From Propionibacteriaceae bacterium (GTDB lineage Bacteria > Actinomycetota > Actinomycetes > Propionibacteriales > Propionibacteriaceae), in NCBI GenBank assembly GCA_027353565.1, contig DAIEHO010000100.1, positions 1 to 5,730 on the forward strand: a DNA stretch of 5,730 nucleotides. The letters are read 5' to 3'. How positions within the stretch are numbered: the first letter of the stretch is position 1; the number at the start of each line of letters is the position of its first letter. Of the stretch, positions 1 to 5,224 are shown piece after piece. The notes under the pieces are model-generated. The model was not told the origin of the DNA. It saw nothing but the letters and a program-made list of their open reading frames with translations, and searched no databases. Both the position numbers and the translations under genes were made by a program.

Positions 1-122
1 CGGCCAAGGGTGCGTACTACGACCTGTACCAGTCGCAGTTCTCGGGCGCGATCCCGTCGGATGAGGAGATCGCGGAGCTCACCGGCGCCGGAGCGGGGTC
101 TCGCGCGCCGCGGCAGGGGTGA
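1..122 (+). CDS. C-terminal end of a probable ABC exporter ATPase/permease (5' truncated)
   Basis: The open frame (codons from base 3) gives 39 residues before a TGA at 120-122. It begins AKGAYYDLYQSQF and ends in a short acidic then Ala/Gly-rich tail. A 'G-x-Y-x-x-L-Y-x-x-Q-F' stretch followed by a short variable tail is typical of the end of the nucleotide-binding domain in fused MsbA-like ABC exporters of actinomycetes, just after the H-loop region. No Walker or signature motif lies inside the window, so the assignment rests on this C-terminal pattern alone. If right, the protein is a membrane exporter that hydrolyses ATP; its substrate cannot be guessed. A hairpin about 40 bp downstream probably ends its transcript, so it is unlikely to share an operon with the next gene. 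Confidence 0.65.
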   Translation, partial: AKGAYYDLYQSQFSGAIPSDEEIAELTGAGAGSRAPRQG

Positions 123-162
123 GCTGATGGCGACCCGGGCCTGAACCTGTGGCGCCCCTCGT

Positions 163-193
163 CGTCCCCCAGAGCCGTACGGTCTGGGGGACG
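163..193 (+). terminator. Perfect 11-bp stem hairpin, likely U-less terminator
   Basis: CGTCCCCCAGA (163-173) pairs without mismatch with TCTGGGGGACG (183-193) around a 9-nt loop, GCCGTACGG. It lies 41 bp after the stop of the upstream exporter gene. No T-run follows, which is common for strong hairpin terminators in GC-rich actinomycetes. The loop holds the 8-bp palindrome CCGTACGG, so the DNA is symmetrical almost throughout and could instead bind a dimeric protein. Position and stem strength favour termination. Confidence 0.65.
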
Positions 194-256
194 TCCTGGC
201 TGCGACGGCCGCGATCCTCAGAGACGGGTGGCGCCCCACAGCAAAGGGCTCGTGCA

Positions 257-296
257 GAGCCGGTCCGGTTCGCCTCCGGAGGCCCGCTGCCGGCTC
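257..296. repeat. Weak nested inverted repeats in intergenic DNA
   Basis: GAGCCGG (257-263) is inverted at CCGGCTC (290-296), and the palindrome GCCTCCGGAGGC (272-283) lies between them. The structure sits about 70-110 bp upstream of the membrane-protein start, within the 123-367 gap. It could be a regulatory site or only a by-product of GC-rich sequence. No gene, RNA gene or long tandem repeat is visible in this gap. The 10-mer GTGGCGCCCC occurs twice there (149-158 and 228-237), which may be chance. Confidence 0.25.
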
Positions 297-355
297 GCCG
301 CACCCGCCAGGGTTAGATCCGGGCCATGCACGGCTCATCGCGAGGACCCACTCCG

Positions 356-361
356 TACGCT
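356..361 (+). promoter_or_regulatory. Candidate -10 box of a leaderless promoter
   Basis: TACGCT fits the actinobacterial TANNNT -10 consensus and is followed by exactly six bases (GGGCGC) and then the ATG at 368, so the first transcribed base would be the A of the start codon. No Shine-Dalgarno is placed to serve this ATG; the nearest GAGG, at 342-345, is too far. No clear TTGACA-like -35 box is visible. TTAGAT at 313-318 in front of ATG 326 is an alternative of the same kind. Confidence 0.5.
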
Positions 362-367
362 GGGCGC

Positions 368-1543
368 ATGAGCACTGCCCCGGTGCACGTCCCGCCGAGC
401 CCGATGAGCCTCGGCGACGTCTTCGTCGCCACGTTCTCGGTGTTCCGCCGCCGGATCGGAGCCTTCCTCGCGCTCACGGGGCTTCAGCAGCTGGTGAGCC
501 TCGTCGCGCTCGCCATCCCCGTCGTGCTGGCGCTGGGAGTGCTGGTGCCGAGCATGGCCATGTCCCAGGGTCTGACGGCCTCGTCCGCCGTGGTCGCGCT
601 CCTGGTCCTCGTGGGCGGTGTGTTCGTCGCCGTGCTCCTGACCGGGATCGCGTCGCTGTACTTCGACGGGATGATGATCGCCTGCGCTCACGAGGCGGCC
701 CTGGGGCGCTTCCCGACGCTGACGGAGCTCCGGCACCTGAGCAAGGGCTATGTCGGCCGGATCATCGGCCTGTACCTGCTGGCGATGCTCGCGTACCTCA
801 TGGCCGTGACGATCGTGTTCCTGCCGCTGGTCTTCTCGCTTGGCAGCCTGATCGCCATCGCGAGGATCTCGTCCAGATCGGCTCAGACCGACGCGGGGCT
901 GGCGTTCGTCGGAGCGCTGGCCCTGACGTGCATCCTGGCGCTCGCGATGATCGTCGGGGCCTTCCTCGTCGGCGTGAAGGTCGCGTACGTCGCGCAGGTC
1001 TGCGTCGTGGAGCGCCTCTCCGGCTTCGCCGCGCTTCGCCGCGCCTGGGGAATCACGAAGGGCGCCTTCTGGCGTACGTTCGGCTACCTCGCCGTCTTCT
1101 CCCTGGCCGCCGGTGCCGTCCAGCAGGGGATCTCGTTCGTCACGAACTTCTTCGTCCCGACGGTGTCGAGCGCGACCTCGTCGTCGTCGGGGAGCGCCGT
1201 GCTCGAGATGCTGCACAGTGGCTCGGTGATCATGATGGTCGCGGCCATCTCCGCCATCGCCATCGCCATCCAGCTCGTCATGGTCCCGCTGCGGCACACG
1301 TACGTGACGGTCATGTACGCCGACCAGCTCCGCCGCCGGCAGCTCGGCCCCGTGAACCACGCGTTCGTGCTGACCGTGCCGGGGTATGGCCCGCAGGGCT
1401 ACGGCCATCAGCCGTACCCGTACCCGCCTGGGCAGGGGTTCCCGCAAGGAGGACCGCACCCCGGGTACGGCCAGCCCCCGGCGGGTCCTCTGTACGGGCA
1501 GCAGTCCCCGTACGCGCCACAGGCTCCGAACGGCCAGGGCTGA
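368..1543 (+). CDS. Multi-pass membrane protein, GDPD-membrane-domain-like, with Pro/Gly/Tyr/Gln tail
   Basis: This is a 391-residue integral membrane protein of unproven function. After a Pro-rich N-terminus, 'SLGDVF..TF.VFRRR' (about 14-29) leads into six likely membrane blocks at about 31-60, 74-98, 130-155, 177-208, 237-258 and 286-307. The stretch 'VVERLSGFAALRRAW.ITKGAFWRTFGY' (213-240) matches the pattern I know from actinobacterial proteins annotated as 'glycerophosphoryl diester phosphodiesterase membrane domain', which lack the catalytic domain; none is seen here either. Residues from about 338 to the end form a low-complexity, probably cytoplasmic tail rich in GYG, PYP, GQG and GYGQ. 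The ATG at 368 is preferred over the in-frame ATG at 326 because it sits at leaderless distance from TACGCT and removes 14 residues that look unlike the family N-terminus. pyrC follows after 45 bp, so read-through is possible, but pyrC has its own promoter-like box. Confidence 0.8.
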   Translation: MSTAPVHVPPSPMSLGDVFVATFSVFRRRIGAFLALTGLQQLVSLVALAIPVVLALGVLVPSMAMSQGLTASSAVVALLVLVGGVFVAVLLTGIASLYFDGMMIACAHEAALGRFPTLTELRHLSKGYVGRIIGLYLLAMLAYLMAVTIVFLPLVFSLGSLIAIARISSRSAQTDAGLAFVGALALTCILALAMIVGAFLVGVKVAYVAQVCVVERLSGFAALRRAWGITKGAFWRTFGYLAVFSLAAGAVQQGISFVTNFFVPTVSSATSSSSGSAVLEMLHSGSVIMMVAAISAIAIAIQLVMVPLRHTYVTVMYADQLRRRQLGPVNHAFVLTVPGYGPQGYGHQPYPYPPGQGFPQGGPHPGYGQPPAGPLYGQQSPYAPQAPNGQG

Positions 1544-1558
1544 CGCATCCAACTGCGG

Positions 1559-1581
1559 TAGCGTCCTGGCGACGAGAGGAG
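1559..1581 (+). promoter_or_regulatory. Candidate -10 box and Shine-Dalgarno of pyrC
   Basis: TAGCGT (1559-1564) fits TANNNT, and GAGAGGAG (1574-1581) is a strong Shine-Dalgarno with seven bases to the ATG at 1589. Transcription from this box would start near 1571 and give a leader of under 20 nt, with no room for a PyrR-type attenuator. CTGACG at 1540-1545 resembles a -35 box but is only 13 bp from the -10. Unlike three other genes here, pyrC is therefore initiated in the SD-led way. Confidence 0.5.
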
Positions 1582-1588
1582 CGCACCG

Positions 1589-2848
1589 ATGACGCTGTTG
1601 GCCGGGCTGGACGTCCTGGGCCTGGGTGCCCGCGACGTCGCCATCCGTGACGGGCTGGTCGTCGAGCCGGACGGCACGGAGCGCCGTGTCGACTGCAGCG
1701 GTCTGATCGGGTTGCCTGCCCTCGTCGATCCGCACACACATCTGCGCGACCCCGGTCCCGGCACGGCCGAGACCATCGAGACCGGCTCGCTGGCGGCCGC
1801 GCGGGGCGGGTACGGAGCGGTGTGCGCGATGCCCAACACAGTCCCGGTGGCGGACACCGCCGAGATCTGCGAGTACGAGCGTCGCCGCGGTGAGGAGGTC
1901 GGGCTCGTCGACGTCGTGCCGATCGGAGCGGTCACGCGGGGTGAGCTCGGTGAGCGGCTCGCCGACATCGCGGGCATGGGCGCGGTCGGCGTACGGATGT
2001 TCTCCGACGACGGCAGGTGCGTCGCCCGCTCGGACGTCATGCGTGACGCTCTGACCGAGATCGGCAGGCTCGGGGGCGTCCTCGCCCAGCATTCGCAGGA
2101 CCCGCTCCTCACGGTCGGCGGCCAGGTCGATGCCGGAGTTGCCGAGTCGCTCGGGATGCCTGGCTGGCCGGGCATGGCCGAGTCCGTCATCGTCGCGCGC
2201 GACGCGATCATGGCGGCGGAGCTCGGGTGCCGCGTGCACGCCTGCCACGTCTCGACGGCCGCCACCGTGGCCGTCGTGCGCTGGGCCAAGGCGCAGGGCT
2301 ACCCGATCACAGCCGAGGCGACGCCGCACCACCTCATGCTCGACCACTCGACGGCTCACACCGGCGACCCCGCGTACAAGGTCAACCCGCCCCTGCGCTC
2401 GGTCGCCGACGTCGAGGCGATCCGCGCGGCGCTGGTCGACGGCACGATCGACGTGGTCGGTACGGACCACGCGCCTCACGCGCCAGAGACGAAGCGGACC
2501 GACTGGTGCGAGGCATCCATGGGGATGCTCGGCCTCGAAACGGCTCTGGCCGTCGTGGCGGAGCTGTTCGTGGTGACCGGCAGGCTGGCCTGGGCCGACG
2601 TGGCCGACCGGATGTCCTACGCGCCGGCCCGGCTCGTCGGCATCACCGGGCACGGGCGGCCCATCGAGGTCGGCGCGCCCGCCAGCCTGTGCCTCGTCGA
2701 CCCGCGGCGCACATGGCGCACGCACGGCCGCGACCTCGCGAGCATCGCCGAGAACACCCCGTACGAGGGCATGGAGTTCTCCACACGTGTCGTCGCCACA
2801 CTGCTGCGAGGCAGGGTCACGTACGACCTGGACTCCCGCTTCGCCTGA
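1589..2848 (+). CDS. pyrC: Dihydroorotase, class I
   Basis: This cytoplasmic zinc enzyme of the amidohydrolase superfamily reversibly cyclises N-carbamoyl-L-aspartate to L-dihydroorotate, the third step of de novo pyrimidine synthesis. The 419-residue length is normal. Visible motifs: DPHTHLRDPG (47-56) with metal ligands H49 and H51 and substrate Arg53; MPNT with Asn83; FSDDG with D141 as the likely bridging aspartate; QH with H168; CHVST with H220; TPHH (245-248); KVNPPLR (264-270); TDHAPH with catalytic D293 and H297; and the usual C-terminus NTPYEGMEF..RVVATLLRGRVTYD. From memory of the Aquifex aeolicus enzyme (H61, H63, D153, H180, H232, D305), each maps here with a constant shift of 12 residues. 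Oddities are 'LPALVD' in place of the near-universal PG(F/L)xD, HSQ in place of HAE after the third histidine, and AES in place of AEE at 197-199. No pyrB, pyrR or carA is adjacent. A hydantoinase or allantoinase is less likely given the Arg, Asn and C-terminal signatures. Confidence 0.93.
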   Translation: MTLLAGLDVLGLGARDVAIRDGLVVEPDGTERRVDCSGLIGLPALVDPHTHLRDPGPGTAETIETGSLAAARGGYGAVCAMPNTVPVADTAEICEYERRRGEEVGLVDVVPIGAVTRGELGERLADIAGMGAVGVRMFSDDGRCVARSDVMRDALTEIGRLGGVLAQHSQDPLLTVGGQVDAGVAESLGMPGWPGMAESVIVARDAIMAAELGCRVHACHVSTAATVAVVRWAKAQGYPITAEATPHHLMLDHSTAHTGDPAYKVNPPLRSVADVEAIRAALVDGTIDVVGTDHAPHAPETKRTDWCEASMGMLGLETALAVVAELFVVTGRLAWADVADRMSYAPARLVGITGHGRPIEVGAPASLCLVDPRRTWRTHGRDLASIAENTPYEGMEFSTRVVATLLRGRVTYDLDSRFA

Positions 2849-2849
2849 G

Positions 2850-4184
2850 TCAGCGCGCCATGGCTGCGACACGCGACCAGGCGCGAGAGAACAGGCCCGG
2901 GCCAGGGATGACAGCGGTGGGGGCGCAGCGGCCGCGGCCGGCGACTTCCGCGTACAGGTCGAGGATCGCCTGGTTCTGCCCGGCCACCGTGTAGCGTGCG
3001 GCGAGCTCCCGGCTGACGGCAGCAGCCTTGGCGCGCGTGACCGGGTCCCGTACACGGTCCATCAGCCGGAGCATGGCGCCCGCCAGCGCGTCGGGGGTCG
3101 GGTCGCAGAACTCGCCGTTGGCCTTGTCCCGGACCACGAGCCCCAGCTCGCGGTCGCACACGATGAGCGGCAGGCCGGCGTGCGCGGCCTCGTGGAGCAC
3201 GAGCGCCTGTGTGTCGGTCAGCGACGGGAAGACGAACACGTCCGTCGCGGCGTAGTACGGGCCGAGGGTGCTGCGGTCGACCTCGCCGACGAGCGTGATG
3301 TCCGGATGCCGCTTCGCCCGGAGCAGCCGCGCCCGCAGCGATGGCACCTTCTTCCAGTCCCCGACGATCATGAGCTCTGTGCCGGGCGCCGCCTTGCGAA
3401 CGATCTTGTACGCGTCGAGCAGCAGCCCGATGCCCTTCTCCGGTGCGATCCGACCGATGTACGAGAACCGCACGCCCTTGCTCGGAGGTACCTCGGGACC
3501 CGTCAAGGGCAGCGCGTCGACACCGTTCGGGATCGTCCGTACGTCGCACTCGGGGGCCGCCGCCAGGATCCGTTTCGCGGTCTTGGGCGACGGGCTGGTG
3601 ACAACGGTCGCGGCGGTGAGCATCGCCGTGCACGCTCCGAGCAGGTCGGCTGCCATCCACTGCCGGCCGGCGTGGCGGAACGCCCTGGCGCTCGCGCGGG
3701 CCTCACCCGAGTCGAGCGCACCGGTTCCCGCCCGTACGCGCCACATGTGGTAGGCGGCCGACACCACCGGCGTCAGCATCGCGTAGTGCTCGGCGTAGGC
3801 GTCCCAGTCGGTGTGCCAGGTCACGATGAGCGGGATGCCCGTCCGTCGTGCGAGCGCGACGCCCATGAGGCCGACGATCCCCATGCCGTGGACGTGGATG
3901 ACGTCGGGTTTCAGATCTCCGACGCCGGTGACCAGGTCCTCCGAATGCACGCCCGACGCGACGCGGGCCGGCACGCTCGGCACACGGACGCTCGGCAGCC
4001 TGACCTCGACGCGCCCAGGATGGTGCGCGTACGGGTTGGGCCCACTCGCCTTCGGCGCGACGACGATGACCTCGTGCCCGGCGTCGAGGAGTGCGCCTTC
4101 GATCTGCTGGACGGCGTAGAGGATCCCGCTACGGCCGGGTCCGTAGTTGTCGGTGAACTCGGCGATCCTCAGCGGGTGGGCCAC
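2850..4184 (-). CDS. GT4-family glycosyltransferase, possibly glycolipid-forming
   Basis: This 444-residue retaining glycosyltransferase of GT-B fold would move a sugar from a nucleotide-sugar to an acceptor, probably at the inner face of the membrane. The N-terminal domain has a Gly-rich loop (PGRSGI, 16-21), 'DVIHVHGMG' (94-102) and 'TWHTD' (122-126). The linker 'TIPNGVD' (217-223) leads to the sugar-nucleotide domain with 'GRIAPEKG' (244-251; R245 and K250 are the usual phosphate contacts), 'GE' at 300-301 and 'FPSLTDTQALVLHEA' (319-333). The last carries the EX7E-type pair as D324...E332. 'TDTQ.LVL.EA' recalls diacylglycerol glucosyltransferases and MgtA/PimB-like mannosyltransferases, so a lipid acceptor is plausible but unproven. 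The region 149-175, rich in Arg, Ala and Gly, looks inserted relative to shorter relatives. The start is GTG (4184), six bases after a TAGGCT box and without a Shine-Dalgarno. The stop lies one base from that of convergent pyrC. There is no signal peptide. Confidence 0.88.
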   Translation of the reverse strand: MAHPLRIAEFTDNYGPGRSGILYAVQQIEGALLDAGHEVIVVAPKASGPNPYAHHPGRVEVRLPSVRVPSVPARVASGVHSEDLVTGVGDLKPDVIHVHGMGIVGLMGVALARRTGIPLIVTWHTDWDAYAEHYAMLTPVVSAAYHMWRVRAGTGALDSGEARASARAFRHAGRQWMAADLLGACTAMLTAATVVTSPSPKTAKRILAAAPECDVRTIPNGVDALPLTGPEVPPSKGVRFSYIGRIAPEKGIGLLLDAYKIVRKAAPGTELMIVGDWKKVPSLRARLLRAKRHPDITLVGEVDRSTLGPYYAATDVFVFPSLTDTQALVLHEAAHAGLPLIVCDRELGLVVRDKANGEFCDPTPDALAGAMLRLMDRVRDPVTRAKAAAVSRELAARYTVAGQNQAILDLYAEVAGRGRCAPTAVIPGPGLFSRAWSRVAAMAR

Positions 4185-4190
4185 CGAACC

Positions 4191-4196
4191 AGCCTA
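4191..4196 (-). promoter_or_regulatory. -10 box of a leaderless promoter for the glycosyltransferase
   Basis: Read on the - strand, TAGGCT is followed by GGTTCG and then the GTG start, the classic spacing of a leaderless actinobacterial gene. No SD-like purine run lies in between. No convincing -35 hexamer is visible 16-18 bp upstream. Confidence 0.6.
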
Positions 4197-4292
4197 TCGA
4201 GAGGACGACCCGTAGGGGGCTCCATCGGGGAAGAGTGCTGTCCTGCCGCGCCGCAAAGCGTCACCGACAAGGGGTTTCACAACACAGGTGGT

Positions 4293-4314
4293 TCTCGCGC
4301 CGGTGCGCGTGAGA
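4293..4314. promoter_or_regulatory. Candidate operator: 22-bp imperfect palindrome
   Basis: TCTCGCGC (4293-4300) is inverted at GCGTGAGA (4307-4314), matching at seven of eight positions, with a 6-bp centre. Its right edge is 6 bp before the TATGGT -10 box of the ABC exporter genes, so it covers the -35 position and bound protein would block polymerase. Size and symmetry fit a TetR-, MarR- or GntR-type dimer. No regulator gene lies in the window, so this is inference from placement and symmetry only. Confidence 0.35.
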
Positions 4315-4320
4315 CGGGCG

Positions 4321-4326
4321 TATGGT
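4321..4326 (+). promoter_or_regulatory. -10 box of a leaderless promoter for the ABC exporter
   Basis: TATGGT is a good TANNNT box with seven bases (CGGAGCC) to GTG 4334. The in-frame ATG at 4322 lies inside this box and could not be translated from a transcript started here, which decides the start in favour of GTG 4334. Within the 149-bp gap between the two divergent starts I see this box, the opposite TAGGCT and the palindrome at 4293-4314. Confidence 0.6.
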
Positions 4327-4333
4327 CGGAGCC

Positions 4334-5224
4334 GTGACCACCGTCATCGAGACCAGGAACCTCTCCAAGTCGTTCGGCCGGACCCGTGCTCTCGACGGGC
4401 TGGACCTTTCCGTCGAGCAGGGGGAGGTGCACGGTTTCCTCGGCCCCAACGGCGCCGGGAAGACGACGACGATCCGCGTCCTTCTGGGCCTCCTCAAGGC
4501 CGACGGGGGGACCGCGACCTTGCTGGGCGCCAACGCCTGGACCGACATCGAGTCCATCCATCGCCGCATCGCGTACGTCCCCGGTGACGTCACCCTCTGG
4601 CCGAACCTCACCGGCGGAGAGGTCATCGACCTCCTCGGCCGGTTGCGGGGCGACCTCGACAAGGACCGTCGTGCCGCGCTGCTCGAGCGCTTCGACCTCG
4701 ACCCGACGAAGAAGTGCCGCAGCTACTCCAAGGGCAACCGGCAGAAGGTCGCGCTCGTCGCGGCACTCGCGTCTCGCGCCGAGGTGTTCCTGCTCGACGA
4801 GCCGACCGCCGGCCTCGACCCCCTGATGGAGGCCGCGTTCTCCGACATCGCGCGGGACCTCAAGGACGACGGCCGCACGATCCTGCTGTCGAGCCACATC
4901 CTCTCCGAGGTCGAGCGTCTCTCGGATCGCATCAGCATCATCCGGGCGGGCAAGGTCGTCGAGGTCGGCACGCTGGGCGAGATGCGCAGGCTCCACACCA
5001 CGAACATCTCCGCGGTCGTACGCAGCCCCGTGCCCAGCCTCGACAGCATGCCGGGCGTGACCGGGCTCACGCGCGAGGGGAACCGCATCCGCTTCGCCGT
5101 GGACCCCGACAACCTCGACACGGCCATCGTCGCCCTCGGTGCTGCGGGCCTCGACTCGCTGCTGAGCGAGCCCCCGTCCCTGGAGCAGCTGTTCCTGAGC
5201 AAGTACGAGGGTGGCGCCAGATGA
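4334..5224 (+). CDS. ABC-2-type exporter, ATP-binding subunit
   Basis: This 296-residue cytoplasmic ATPase would drive the permease encoded next. In order it shows Walker A GPNGAGKT (37-44), 'YVPGDVTLWPNLTGGE' (81-96) in the Q-loop region, the signature YSKGNRQ (131-137), Walker B VFLLDEPTAGLDP (151-163) with catalytic E156, and the switch histidine H188 in SSHILSEVE. A C-terminal extension of about 75 residues ends in 'PSLEQLFLSKYEGGAR', as in DrrA-like drug-export ATPases. Gly84 stands where many ABC ATPases have the Q-loop glutamine; I recall 'VPGD.(S/T)LWPNLTGGE' as usual in this subfamily, so it is probably not a defect. Start GTG 4334 is chosen because it is at leaderless distance from TATGGT and because MTTVIETRNLSKSFG is a typical ABC N-terminus. 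The stop overlaps the permease ATG (ATGA), indicating translational coupling. The substrate is unknown; drug or polyketide efflux is the usual label. Confidence 0.92.
   Translation: MTTVIETRNLSKSFGRTRALDGLDLSVEQGEVHGFLGPNGAGKTTTIRVLLGLLKADGGTATLLGANAWTDIESIHRRIAYVPGDVTLWPNLTGGEVIDLLGRLRGDLDKDRRAALLERFDLDPTKKCRSYSKGNRQKVALVAALASRAEVFLLDEPTAGLDPLMEAAFSDIARDLKDDGRTILLSSHILSEVERLSDRISIIRAGKVVEVGTLGEMRRLHTTNISAVVRSPVPSLDSMPGVTGLTREGNRIRFAVDPDNLDTAIVALGAAGLDSLLSEPPSLEQLFLSKYEGGAR

Noticed and set aside
127..144. A five-codon ORF (MATRA) just before the 163-193 hairpin, suggesting a leader-peptide attenuator
   Set aside because: It has no run of regulatory codons and no alternative stem, and it follows directly on the upstream gene's stop. 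Chance is the simplest reading.
79..303. A 74-codon - strand ORF over the first intergenic gap
   Set aside because: It overlaps the upstream gene's end and the hairpin, shows no ribosome binding site and has a composition typical of GC-rich noise.
2894..2940. GC palindromes GGCCCGGGCC (2894-2903) and GCCGCGGC (2931-2938) as a pyrC terminator
   Set aside because: They are short and lie within the glycosyltransferase coding sequence. Neither can form a long stem with a proper loop.
335..3055. A very long open frame on the - strand opposite the membrane protein and pyrC, about 900 codons
   Set aside because: Its predicted protein is an Arg/Asp/His/Gly-rich shadow with no domain, while the + strand holds two genes with recognisable motifs and proper starts. 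Stop-free antisense frames are expected at this GC content.
4322..4333. ATG 4322 as the start of the ABC ATPase
   Set aside because: It lies inside the TATGGT -10 box; GTG 4334 fits the leaderless spacing and the usual family N-terminus.
2787..4337. A 516-codon + strand open frame opposite the glycosyltransferase
   Set aside because: It is the antisense shadow of a well-supported GT4 gene, starts inside pyrC and has low-complexity composition without family motifs.
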